Counted from the stretch's first letter, positions 1 through 5,391 are shown. The stretch is DNA of 6,374 nt from Clostridia bacterium (GCA_024682015.1 JAIKZT010000045.1:1-6374); one strand, 5' to 3'. The notes: generated from the letters alone by a model not told the origin. A program made the numbers and translations.

Positions 1-526
1 GATCCTGGACGGCGGCGACTACAGCAACTGGTACCTCATCTGGGAAAAGGCGGACGGCCAGACCGAGCAGGTGTCGTATTACCAGCCCTCCGACCGGCGC
101 ATCACTACACTGTCGGATCTGCTGCACGAGCTGGCAGAACCTATCGGCCGTGAGATCAAATGGTACGAACCGCCCGTGCTGTGCGGCGCCACGTACATCA
201 ACGACAAGACGGCCTGCTCCTTCCAGTGCAACTGGTGGGGCCAGACGGCGGACGAGGGTTACCGCTTCATCACGCGCTTTACGGAGAACGGCGAGAAGAT
301 CGACATCTACGATCAGACGGACAGCGCGGTCTGGGAGACGGCTTACGACGCGTTCTGCCGCATCGACCCGGACAAGTTCGAATACGGAAGCTACAAGGAC
401 GACGTGACCCTTTCGCTTTACTACTCCGACCACTCGCAGAGGAGCCTGAAGTTAGATAAGAACACGGCCTCCTGGCTGGAGCCCATGCTCCGCGCCGTCG
501 CCCTGGACTACGCCCACAGCAAATAA
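1..526 (+). CDS. Unrecognised protein, C-terminal part (5' end outside window)
   Basis: The frame is open from the first base (first full codon at position 2) to TAA at 524-526, so about 174 C-terminal residues are visible and the true start lies upstream. A GTG at 71 could be read as a start but the frame continues in front of it with ordinary coding sequence (beginning ILDGGDYSNWYLIWEKADGQ) and no ribosome binding site, so it is treated as internal. The product is soluble-looking, rich in Tyr, Trp, Asp and Glu, has no hydrophobic helix in the visible part and contains two Cys near a CSFQCNWWG stretch. I do not recognise a family. It is followed at once by a strong terminator, so it is the last gene of its transcript, and it converges on ftsH. 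Confidence is high that it is coding, with no functional assignment. Confidence 0.8.
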   Translation, partial: ILDGGDYSNWYLIWEKADGQTEQVSYYQPSDRRITTLSDLLHELAEPIGREIKWYEPPVLCGATYINDKTACSFQCNWWGQTADEGYRFITRFTENGEKIDIYDQTDSAVWETAYDAFCRIDPDKFEYGSYKDDVTLSLYYSDHSQRSLKLDKNTASWLEPMLRAVALDYAHSK

Positions 527-541
527 GACAGAAACGAATCG

Positions 542-576
542 GGGGCGGATCCTTCGCGGGATCCGCCCCTTTTTTT
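542..576 (+). terminator. Intrinsic terminator of the first gene
   Basis: A perfect 11-bp GC-rich stem (542-552 with 559-569, arm GGGGCGGATCC) with a 6-base loop TTCGCG is followed by seven T (570-576). It lies 15 bases after the stop codon at 524-526. The T-run is only on the plus strand, so it serves the left gene. It overlaps the last bases of ftsH (stop codon complement at 575-577), so the two convergent genes share this 3' boundary. The minus strand has no comparable T-run after the stem. Confidence 0.93.
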
Positions 577-2389
577 ACGCGTTCAGGATGGCCATGAACT
601 CCTCGCCCGTGATGGTCTCCTTCTCGTACAGGTGATGCGCGAGTTCGTCGAGTTTGGCCTTGTTCTCCTTCAGGATGCCCATGGCCTTCTCGTACTGTTT
701 CGCCACGAGCGCGACGACCATTTCGTCGATCTTGCTCTGCGTCTGGGGGCTGCAGGCGAGCGTCGTGTCGCCGCCGAGGTACTGGTTCGTGACCGTCTCC
801 ATGGCCACCATGCCGAATTCGCTCATGCCGTAGCGGGAGATCATGGCGCGGGCCAGCTTCGTAGCCTGTTCGATGTCGTTGGCGGCGCCCGTGGTGACGG
901 AGCCGAAGATCAGCTCCTCCGCTGCCCTGCCGCCCGTGAACGTGGCGATCTTGTTCTCGAGCTCTTCCTTGCTCATCAGGTAGTGGTCTCCCTCGTCCAC
1001 CTGCAGCGTGTAGCCCAGCGCGCCGGACGTGCGCGGAATGATCGTGATCTTCTGCACCGGCGCGGAGTGGCTCTGCATGGCCGCGACCAGCGCGTGGCCG
1101 ATCTCGTGGTACGCCACGATGCTCTTCTCCTTGTCGGACAGGATGGCGTTCTTCTTCTGATAGCCCGCAATGACCGTCTCGATGCTCTCCTCCATGTCCC
1201 GCTGGCTGGCGGCTTTGCGGCCGTCCCTCACGGCGCGCAGCGCGGCTTCGTTCACGATGTTCGCGAGCTCCGCGCCGGATGCGCCGGACGCCATGCGCGC
1301 GACGGCGCCGTAGTCGATGCCGGGCTCGGTCTTGATCTTCTTCGCGTGAACCTTCAGGATGGCTTCGCGGCCCTTCAGGTCGGGCAGTTCCACGGGCACG
1401 CGGCGGTCGAAGCGGCCGGGCCTCGTAAGCGCCGGATCCAGCGATTCGGGTCGGTTCGTGGCCGCGAGGATGATGACCCCGGTATTGCCCTCAAAGCCGT
1501 CCATCTCGGTGAGCAGCTGGTTTAATGTCTGTTCTCGCTCGTCGTTGCCGCCGATCTGCCCGCCGCTGCGCTTCTGGCCGATGGCGTCGATCTCGTCGAT
1601 GAACACGATGCAGGGCGCTTTTTCCTTCGCCTGCTTGAACAGGTCGCGCACCTTGGACGCGCCCATGCCCACGAACATCTCCACGAATTCGGAGCCGCTC
1701 ATGGAGAAGAACGGCACGTTCGCTTCGCCCGCGACGGCCTTGGCGAGCATGGTCTTGCCGGTGCCCGGAGGCCCGACGAGCAGAACGCCCTTGGGCATGG
1801 ATGCGCCGATCTCGGTGTATTTGTGCGGGTCACTGAGGTATTCGACAATCTCCTTCAGGTTCTCCTCGGCCTCGTCCACGCCGGCCACGTCCGAGAACTT
1901 GATGCCGTCCGAGGACTTGACGTAGACTTTCGCGTTGCTCTTGCCCATGTTGAACATCATGGAGCCGGGGCCGCCGGCGCGGTCCATCATCTTGCGGGAC
2001 AGGAACTGGCCCAGGATGACGAAGATCGCGATAGGCAGGATCCAGGACAGGATGAAGCTCGCCAGGGGCGACGCCTGCTCGATGATCTGGCTCGAGAATT
2101 TCGCGCCGGAGGCGTGCAGCCGCTCCACGAGGCCCGCGTCGTCCATGAGGCCGGTGCGGTAGATCTGCGGGGGATCGGCTTTGTCGGTGAACAGGATCAT
2201 GTTCTGCCGGATCTCCACTTCGCCGATCTGGCTGTTTTCGGTCATCTCCATGAAGGTGCCGTAGTCGACCTCCTTGATCTGCTGCTGCGCGAGCATCGGC
2301 AGGATAAACCCGTTGATGAGCAGCATGACGGCCAGGACGATCAGGTAATAGAATACCAAAGGTCTTTTTGGTTGTTTGATTTCATTCAT
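575..2389 (-). CDS. ftsH: ATP-dependent zinc metalloprotease FtsH
   Basis: This encodes a membrane-anchored AAA+ protease that forms hexamers and degrades misfolded membrane proteins and short-lived regulators at the cytoplasmic face. The 604-residue product has TM1 (about 11-31), an extracytoplasmic segment (about 35-108), TM2 (111-130), then the AAA module: Walker A GPPGTGKT (206-213), pore loop MFVG (238-241), Walker B IVFIDEID (261-268) and second region of homology with RPGRFDRR (323-330). The protease domain has the zinc site HEIGH (428-432) and the likely third ligand Asp505 in GAANDIEQ. The length is normal for the short end of the family. The start at 2389 (MNEIKQ) is chosen because AAGGAG (2400-2405) sits 10 bases upstream and the promoter -10 lies at 2415-2420. 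The longer in-frame ATG at 2443 would lie upstream of that -10. The family's usual motif is HEAGH, and the Ile here keeps HExxH intact. It is apparently monocistronic and CIRCE-controlled. Confidence 0.97.
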   Translation of the reverse strand: MNEIKQPKRPLVFYYLIVLAVMLLINGFILPMLAQQQIKEVDYGTFMEMTENSQIGEVEIRQNMILFTDKADPPQIYRTGLMDDAGLVERLHASGAKFSSQIIEQASPLASFILSWILPIAIFVILGQFLSRKMMDRAGGPGSMMFNMGKSNAKVYVKSSDGIKFSDVAGVDEAEENLKEIVEYLSDPHKYTEIGASMPKGVLLVGPPGTGKTMLAKAVAGEANVPFFSMSGSEFVEMFVGMGASKVRDLFKQAKEKAPCIVFIDEIDAIGQKRSGGQIGGNDEREQTLNQLLTEMDGFEGNTGVIILAATNRPESLDPALTRPGRFDRRVPVELPDLKGREAILKVHAKKIKTEPGIDYGAVARMASGASGAELANIVNEAALRAVRDGRKAASQRDMEESIETVIAGYQKKNAILSDKEKSIVAYHEIGHALVAAMQSHSAPVQKITIIPRTSGALGYTLQVDEGDHYLMSKEELENKIATFTGGRAAEELIFGSVTTGAANDIEQATKLARAMISRYGMSEFGMVAMETVTNQYLGGDTTLACSPQTQSKIDEMVVALVAKQYEKAMGILKENKAKLDELAHHLYEKETITGEEFMAILNA

Positions 2390-2414
2390 AAATTTGAGTC
2401 TCCTTGTATAGCCT

Positions 2415-2443
2415 ATTATGGCACAAGTTTTGGCACTCGTCAA
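2415..2443 (-). promoter_or_regulatory. Sigma-A type promoter of ftsH
   Basis: Read on the minus strand, TTGACG (2438-2443) and CATAAT (2415-2420) are separated by exactly 17 bases. Each hexamer differs from consensus by one base. Transcription would begin near 2407-2409, giving a leader of about 20 bases containing the AAGGAG site (2400-2405) in front of the ATG at 2389. The -35 box lies inside the CIRCE element. A second TATAAT on the same strand at 2463-2468 has no -35 box at a suitable distance. Confidence 0.85.
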
Positions 2444-2456
2444 GCAAGAGTGCTAA
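2430..2456. promoter_or_regulatory. CIRCE operator (HrcA binding site)
   Basis: The inverted repeat has arms TTGGCACTC (2430-2438) and GAGTGCTAA (2448-2456) with a 9-base spacer. It matches the CIRCE consensus TTAGCACTC-N9-GAGTGCTAA at 17 of 18 arm positions with the canonical spacing. CIRCE is bound by the heat-shock repressor HrcA, and its loss of binding on heat shock raises transcription. Here it covers the -35 box of ftsH, so repression of ftsH by promoter occlusion is the natural reading. hrcA itself is not in the window. Confidence 0.95.
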
Positions 2457-2483
2457 CAAATTATTATAGGCCCGGGATGACGC

Positions 2484-2504
2484 CCCTTCGACAGGCTCAG
2501 GGAG
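2484..2504 (+). repeat. CCCTTCGACAGGCTC-type repeat, copy 1
   Basis: This 21-bp element begins CCCTTCGACAGGCTC and matches the reverse complement of 2773-2793 at 20 of 21 positions. A degraded inverted partner follows directly at about 2510-2530 (GGCCTGTC then CGAAAGG), giving a REPIN-like layout. Similar CCCTTCGACA(A/G)GCTC elements are, from general knowledge, dispersed in many bacterial genomes. Confidence 0.8.
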
Positions 2505-2530
2505 CGCCCGAGGCCTGTCCCAGCGAAAGG

Positions 2531-2558
2531 TATCGGGTACGTCCTATCGGGTGCGTCC
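2531..2558 (+). repeat. Two tandem 14-bp units
   Basis: TATCGGGTACGTCC (2531-2544) is followed directly by TATCGGGTGCGTCC (2545-2558), differing at one base, and then by the start of a third unit (TAT). No function is evident. It could be a slippage product or a pair of binding sites, but it is far from either promoter. Confidence 0.75.
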
Positions 2559-2604
2559 TATAGTTTAAATTCCGGAATGAGACCCATTCCATACTTTTCA
2601 GTTC

Positions 2605-2720
2605 GGGTCATATTTTCGTGCGACCCATTTGTTCTTCAAAGGCTTTGGGTCACAACATAACGTTGTTCCATGTGACCCCTTTGCTGATTATGCACTTTGG
2701 GTCACATTTTTATGTGACCC
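2605..2720. repeat. Left three-hairpin array (GGGTCAC family)
   Basis: There are three successive inverted repeats. H1 at 2605-2627 has arms GGGTC/GACCC. H2 at 2647-2678 has arms GGGTCACA/TGTGACCC with a 16-base loop. H3 at 2699-2720 has arms GGGTCACAT/ATGTGACCC with a 4-base loop. Spacers are 19 and 20 bases. The array has an inverted counterpart at 4813-4927 with the same hairpin lengths and near-identical spacers. None of the hairpins has a T-run placed for intrinsic termination. The six-T run at 2728-2733 is separated from H3 by seven bases. Confidence 0.88.
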
Positions 2721-2772
2721 GCTCCGGTTTTTTCAGCAGGAAAAGTCCTTTGGAGATGTCCGCCGCCCCACG

Positions 2773-2793
2773 CTCCCGGAGCCTGTCGAAGGG
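2773..2793 (-). repeat. CCCTTCGACAGGCTC-type repeat, copy 2 (inverted)
   Basis: This is the reverse-orientation partner of 2484-2504, matching at 20 of 21 positions. The pair encloses the 14-bp tandem units and the left hairpin array, so a single strand of 2484-2793 could fold into a long basal stem topped by smaller hairpins. Copy 2 ends just in front of the -35 region of the downstream operon promoter. Confidence 0.8.
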
Positions 2794-2816
2794 ATATATC
2801 CACAATCCGCATTTGA

Positions 2817-2825
2817 TGATATAAT
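2817..2825 (+). promoter_or_regulatory. Extended -10 promoter of the membrane protein-MFS operon
   Basis: TGATATAAT is a perfect extended -10 element (TGN plus TATAAT at 2820-2825). The sequence 17 bases upstream (TATCCA, 2797-2802) is a poor -35, as is usual for extended -10 promoters. A perfect 10-bp palindrome GGATATATCC (2792-2801) overlaps that -35 position and may be an operator. Transcription would begin near 2832-2834, leaving a very short leader before the ATG at 2849. Confidence 0.72.
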
Positions 2826-2848
2826 GCGTATTGATAAAGGAGACTCCC

Positions 2849-3340
2849 ATGCCCATAGAACAAAACACCCCGAAAGCAAAAAAAGACCGCAGCATCCGGC
2901 CGCACCTCGCCGCCGTGATCCTCTTTGCGATCATCATCATCATCATGATCGCGAGGCCCATCTCGCAGCACCGGCAGTATACCCGCTTCATGGGTAAACT
3001 CTCCACGGACACGACCCGCGCCACGGCCAAGGGCAATCTCGTCTGCTGCATGGATGGAGAGGAGTTCAAGATCGATACGGACACCGCCTATTCGATCTAC
3101 AAAAGGATCGTCTACAGTGAGCTCAGCAGGCCCATCGAGCGCAGCGAAGACATCGCCGCGGGAGGCCTCACCCTGCAGTACGGGCTGTTTGGCCGGCTCA
3201 CGCTGGCGCCTTACAGCAAAGACGGGACCGACTACATGTACGTGGACTATGAGGGTCACGGGATAAACTACACTTATCTCGCGCCGCACCTGCGATACGG
3301 AGATTTCAGAGAATATGCAGCAAATGGAAGACAAGACTGA
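2849..3340 (+). CDS. One-pass membrane protein of unknown function
   Basis: The product has 163 residues. The start ATG at 2849 is chosen over the upstream in-frame TTG at 2831 because AAGGAG (2837-2842) lies 6 bases before it. The sequence shows a short basic N-terminus (residues 1-19 with K10, K11, K12, R14, R17), one hydrophobic helix (about 20-35, with five consecutive Ile from an ATC repeat) and a hydrophilic domain (37-163) with many Tyr and Asp, including a YMYVDYEGHGINYTYL stretch near 129-144. The charge pattern suggests an N-in, C-out orientation, so the C-terminal domain may be extracytoplasmic. I recognise no family. The stop codon lies 26 bases inside the MFS gene, implying co-transcription and translational coupling, so an accessory or partner role for the transporter is a reasonable inference. 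Confidence 0.85.
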   Translation: MPIEQNTPKAKKDRSIRPHLAAVILFAIIIIIMIARPISQHRQYTRFMGKLSTDTTRATAKGNLVCCMDGEEFKIDTDTAYSIYKRIVYSELSRPIERSEDIAAGGLTLQYGLFGRLTLAPYSKDGTDYMYVDYEGHGINYTYLAPHLRYGDFREYAANGRQD

Positions 3341-4613
3341 TCTGATCACGCCGGATCCCGAAGGTCCGCAGGCCAACCCCCTGTGGACCCGGGACTTTAC
3401 CATTATAACGCTCGGCAGCGTCGTATCCATGCTGGGCGGCCAGCTGGCTGGCTTCGCCATGTCGCTGCTCGTGCTGGATTACACGGGCTCGGCGTTTTAT
3501 TTTGCGCTTTATAACATCGTCTATTTCGTGCCCTACGTCGTGATGCCGCTCATCGCCGGGCCCTATCTGGATCGCTTCTCGCGCAAGCGCGTCATCTACA
3601 CGCTCGACTACATCACGGCGGCTCTGTACGGGGCCTTCGCCCTGGTCATGCACTTCGGGCTGCTGAATTTCGGGCTGCTGGCGCTGGGCACGTTTATTCT
3701 GGGGGTCATCGGCAGCGTCTACCAGGTGGCCTACCAGAGCTTCTACCCGCTGCTGATCACGCCGGGCAACTACCAGAAGGCCTACAGCGTGGCGAGCACG
3801 CTCGAGACGCTCACCATGGTCATGGTCCCGTTCTCGGCTCTCATCTACAACACGATGGGCATGGTGCCGCTGCTGCTGATCAACGTCGTAACGTACACGA
3901 TCGCGGCCACGTTCGAGCGCCAGATCCGCCACGAAGAGCAGTACATCGCCAAGCGCGCGGAAGAGAGCGCCCGGGAAGCGAGAGCGGGGCTGCAGCGCTT
4001 CGTCAGCGACTTCAAGGAGGGCATGGCCTATCTGGCTTCCGAAAAAGGCCTGATGGCGGTCGCGGTCTATTTCCTGTTCTCGTTCCTCGCGAACGGCGCG
4101 GGGCAGAGCGTGACCCTGCCATATTTCAAAGGCGCCTTCGAGAACGGCGAGTACATCTACATGCTCGTCTGGGGCGGCGGTTCCGCAGCGCGGGCGCTGG
4201 GCGGCATCTACCACTACCGCCACCGGCTGCCTGTGGAAAAGAAGTACGACATCGCCCTGATCGTCTACATCTCGATCTCGCTGCTGGGCGCGTTCTATCT
4301 TTACCTGCCCATCCCAGCCATGATGCTGTGCTGCGTGTTCAACGGCCTGCTGGGCGTTACGTCCTACAACATCCGCATTTCCGCGACGCAGCGCTACGTG
4401 CCGGACGAAAAGAAAGGCCGCTTCAACGGCGCCTTCAACACGCTCAGCATGATCGGCCAGCTCGTCGGCCAGTTCATCGCCGGCGTGCTGAGCCTGCACA
4501 TCCCCCTGCGCGCCATCGTCACAATCTTCGAACTCATCTGCCTCGCCGCGGCTTTCATCTTCGTCGCCCGCAACCGCGAGAGCATTTCGAAAGTCTACAA
4601 CACCCAGGACTGA
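3315..4613 (+). CDS. Major facilitator superfamily transporter
   Basis: The 432-residue integral membrane protein has about 12 hydrophobic helices (roughly 28-50, 60-82, 94-113, 118-140, 160-180, 183-200, 245-262, 278-296, 311-331, 333-352, 373-395, 399-417) and a charged cytoplasmic linker at 201-240 between halves. The loop between helices 2 and 3 carries GPYLDRFSRKRV (82-93), the MFS motif A pattern. A related loop in the second half includes PDEKKGRFNGAFN (363-375). It resembles the drug or siderophore efflux type of MFS (MefA/EntS-like), but the substrate cannot be told from sequence. The start at 3315 has GGAGA (3299-3303) 11 bases upstream. ATG at 3324 is an alternative with no better site. 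It overlaps the preceding gene by 26 bases. A tandem repeat begins directly after the TGA at 4611-4613, and no classical terminator is seen. Confidence 0.92.
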   Translation: MQQMEDKTDLITPDPEGPQANPLWTRDFTIITLGSVVSMLGGQLAGFAMSLLVLDYTGSAFYFALYNIVYFVPYVVMPLIAGPYLDRFSRKRVIYTLDYITAALYGAFALVMHFGLLNFGLLALGTFILGVIGSVYQVAYQSFYPLLITPGNYQKAYSVASTLETLTMVMVPFSALIYNTMGMVPLLLINVVTYTIAATFERQIRHEEQYIAKRAEESAREARAGLQRFVSDFKEGMAYLASEKGLMAVAVYFLFSFLANGAGQSVTLPYFKGAFENGEYIYMLVWGGGSAARALGGIYHYRHRLPVEKKYDIALIVYISISLLGAFYLYLPIPAMMLCCVFNGLLGVTSYNIRISATQRYVPDEKKGRFNGAFNTLSMIGQLVGQFIAGVLSLHIPLRAIVTIFELICLAAAFIFVARNRESISKVYNTQD

Positions 4614-4706
4614 TTTTGAGACACGGGGACGGTTCCTTGTCCCACTTTGAGACATGGGGACGGTTCCTTGTCACATTTTGAGACACGGGGACGGTTCCTT
4701 GTCCCA
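4614..4706 (+). repeat. Three tandem 31-bp GGGGACGGTTCC units
   Basis: Units lie at 4614-4644, 4645-4675 and 4676-4706, each with TTTGAGACA(C/T)GGGG, then ACGGTTCCTTGTC. A partial fourth unit (TTTTGAACATAGGG) begins at 4707. The first and third units are identical, and the second differs at three positions. Within the first and third units GGGAC and GTCCC can pair around GGTTCCTT. The array starts at the base after the MFS stop codon. Such GGGACGGTTC repeats are, from general knowledge, common dispersed palindromes in clostridial genomes and often create false reading frames. Confidence 0.93.
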
Positions 4707-4812
4707 TTTTGAACATAGGGATGATGGGGTCTGCCCATCGTCAGGCGAATCCCGTGCATTCCGAAGACCCCAAACCGTTTAGCAATAGGATTTATCCCAG
4801 ACGAATGGAGTT

Positions 4813-4927
4813 GGGTCACATATTAATGTGACCCCAAAAACACAATCGCTGAATGGGTCACACGGAACAGGCTAACTGTGTGACCCAAAGACTAAAAAAC
4901 AGGATGAGCCACACGGCTTTGCGGCCC
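4813..4927. repeat. Right three-hairpin array, inverted copy of the left array
   Basis: In plus-strand order H3' is at 4813-4834 (arms GGGTCACAT/ATGTGACCC, 4-base loop), H2' at 4855-4886 (arms GGGTCACA/TGTGACCC, extendable by two pairs, 16-base loop) and H1' at 4905-4927 (TGAGCC with GGCCC, one wobble). Read as reverse complement it aligns with the left array: over the 74 bases of H2, spacer and H3, about 54 positions match with no gap. Arm sequences are more conserved than loops, and H1 versus H1' changes both arms while keeping pairing. Confidence 0.88.
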
Positions 4928-4955
4928 AATCCGATTTTTCCGGTACGGGGCCACA

Positions 4956-4982
4956 TGAGACAGGGGACGTTTCTCTGGCTCA
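4956..4982 (+). repeat. Diverged single GGGGACG palindromic unit
   Basis: TGAGACAGGGGACG followed by TTTCTCTGGCTCA resembles the units at 4614-4706 (TGAGACA, GGGGACG, then a C/T-rich right arm). It lies just outside the right hairpin array. It also provides a TGGCTCA (4976-4982) complementary to TGAGCCA (4905-4911). Confidence 0.65.
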
Positions 4983-5003
4983 CCCGCCCCCTGCCGTTGT
5001 GCA

Positions 5004-5033
5004 GCCCTGTTTCAGCCGATTGTTAAACATTTT
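5004..5033 (-). repeat. 30-bp repeat, copy a (AAAATGTTTAACAA type)
   Basis: On the minus strand this reads AAAATGTTTAACAA then TCGGCTGAAACAGGGC. It matches 5236-5265 at 25 of 30 positions and 5362-5391 at 22 of 30 without gaps. It includes the first ATGYTTAACA motif (5021-5030). Confidence 0.75.
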
Positions 5034-5374
5034 GCCAAAAGTGCACGAATGCTTAACAGGAGTTTCAGTATTTTAAGGCAATGCAAACGAATCTAGTCCA
5101 CAAAAGACACAGTTAGCAGTGCTGACTTACGGAATATGCCTCGGAATGCTAGACGATTCAGGCATTTTCACATTATGCTTAACACTCAGTTATTTAATGT
5201 GGAGATGAAATGTTAAGCGTTATGATGTTATGTTAAAAATGCTTAACAATGGACTGCAACAGGACAATTTGGGACAGCGACAAGGCTTAACTCGATCGTG
5301 TTATTCGGCTTCTGGCGTACGCCATCCGAACTGTTATGTCAAACGCCTCCACGGTTTGTCGAAAATGTTTAACA
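5021..5374. repeat. Field of six ATGYTTAACA motifs in two equally spaced triads
   Basis: The motifs are 5021-5030 (minus, ATGTTTAACA), 5049-5058 (plus, ATGCTTAACA), 5175-5184 (plus, ATGCTTAACA), 5211-5220 (minus, ACGCTTAACA), 5239-5248 (plus, ATGCTTAACA) and 5365-5374 (plus, ATGTTTAACA). The first three and last three share orientation and spacing (28 then 126 bases), the triads being 190 bases apart. Partial matches occur at 5231-5236 and 5284-5292. In each triad the first two motifs form an inverted repeat with an 18-base loop. I do not recognise a protein that binds this sequence. Confidence 0.8.
5236..5265 (+). repeat. 30-bp repeat, copy b
   Basis: AAAATGCTTAACAA followed by TGGACTGCAACAGGAC matches copy a (inverted, 5004-5033) at 25 of 30 positions. 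TGTTAA just upstream (5231-5236) pairs with TTAACA (5243-5248) to form a short hairpin. Confidence 0.75.
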
Positions 5375-5391
5375 ACAAACAGCAGCGGGGC
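5362..5391 (+). repeat. 30-bp repeat, copy c
   Basis: AAAATGTTTAACAA followed by CAAACAGCAGCGGGGC is about 70-75% identical to copies a and b. It begins exactly 126 bases after copy b. Confidence 0.7.

Larger units (their letters stand above)
2390..2848. other. Divergent intergenic region between ftsH and the MFS operon
   Basis: This 459-base stretch carries no credible gene. From left to right it holds the ftsH ribosome binding site, promoter and CIRCE, an inverted pair of 21-bp repeats (2484-2504 and 2773-2793), a 14-bp tandem repeat (2531-2558), a small hairpin GGAATG/CATTCC (2574-2590), three GGGTC-type hairpins (2605-2720) and the promoter and ribosome binding site of the plus-strand operon. 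Short open frames across it are formed by the repeats. Confidence 0.8.

Noticed and set aside
71..73. GTG at 71 as a start codon of the first gene
   Set aside because: The frame is open to the window edge with coding-like sequence and there is no ribosome binding site before the GTG.
632..1525. Long plus-strand open frame opposite ftsH
   Set aside because: It is an antisense shadow of a clear ftsH, with composition typical of GC-rich reverse frames.
2387..2443. Longer ftsH start at 2443 adding 18 residues
   Set aside because: The promoter -10 (2415-2420) lies downstream of this ATG, and AAGGAG is placed for the ATG at 2389.
2463..2468. Second minus-strand TATAAT upstream of CIRCE
   Set aside because: No -35-like hexamer lies 16-19 bases upstream and no TG extension is present, so it is kept only as a weak alternative.
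2796..2804. DnaA-box-like ATATCCACA
   Set aside because: It is a single site with one mismatch to TTATCCACA, no cluster of boxes and no origin genes nearby.
3306..4655. Long minus-strand open frame opposite the MFS gene
   Set aside because: It mirrors the MFS codons, gives an Arg/Asp/His/Gln-rich product without domain, and starts inside the tandem repeat.
4614..4706. Tandem 31-bp units as a CRISPR array
   Set aside because: The units are contiguous with no unique spacers, and no cas genes are present.
4595..4819. 74-residue minus-strand frame over the GGGGACGG repeats
   Set aside because: Most of it is translated repeat sequence, a common source of false protein calls, and it overlaps the MFS end.
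5011..5390. Simple 190-bp direct duplication explaining the two motif triads
   Set aside because: Position-by-position comparison at the 190-base offset shows similarity only at the motifs, with near-random matching between them.
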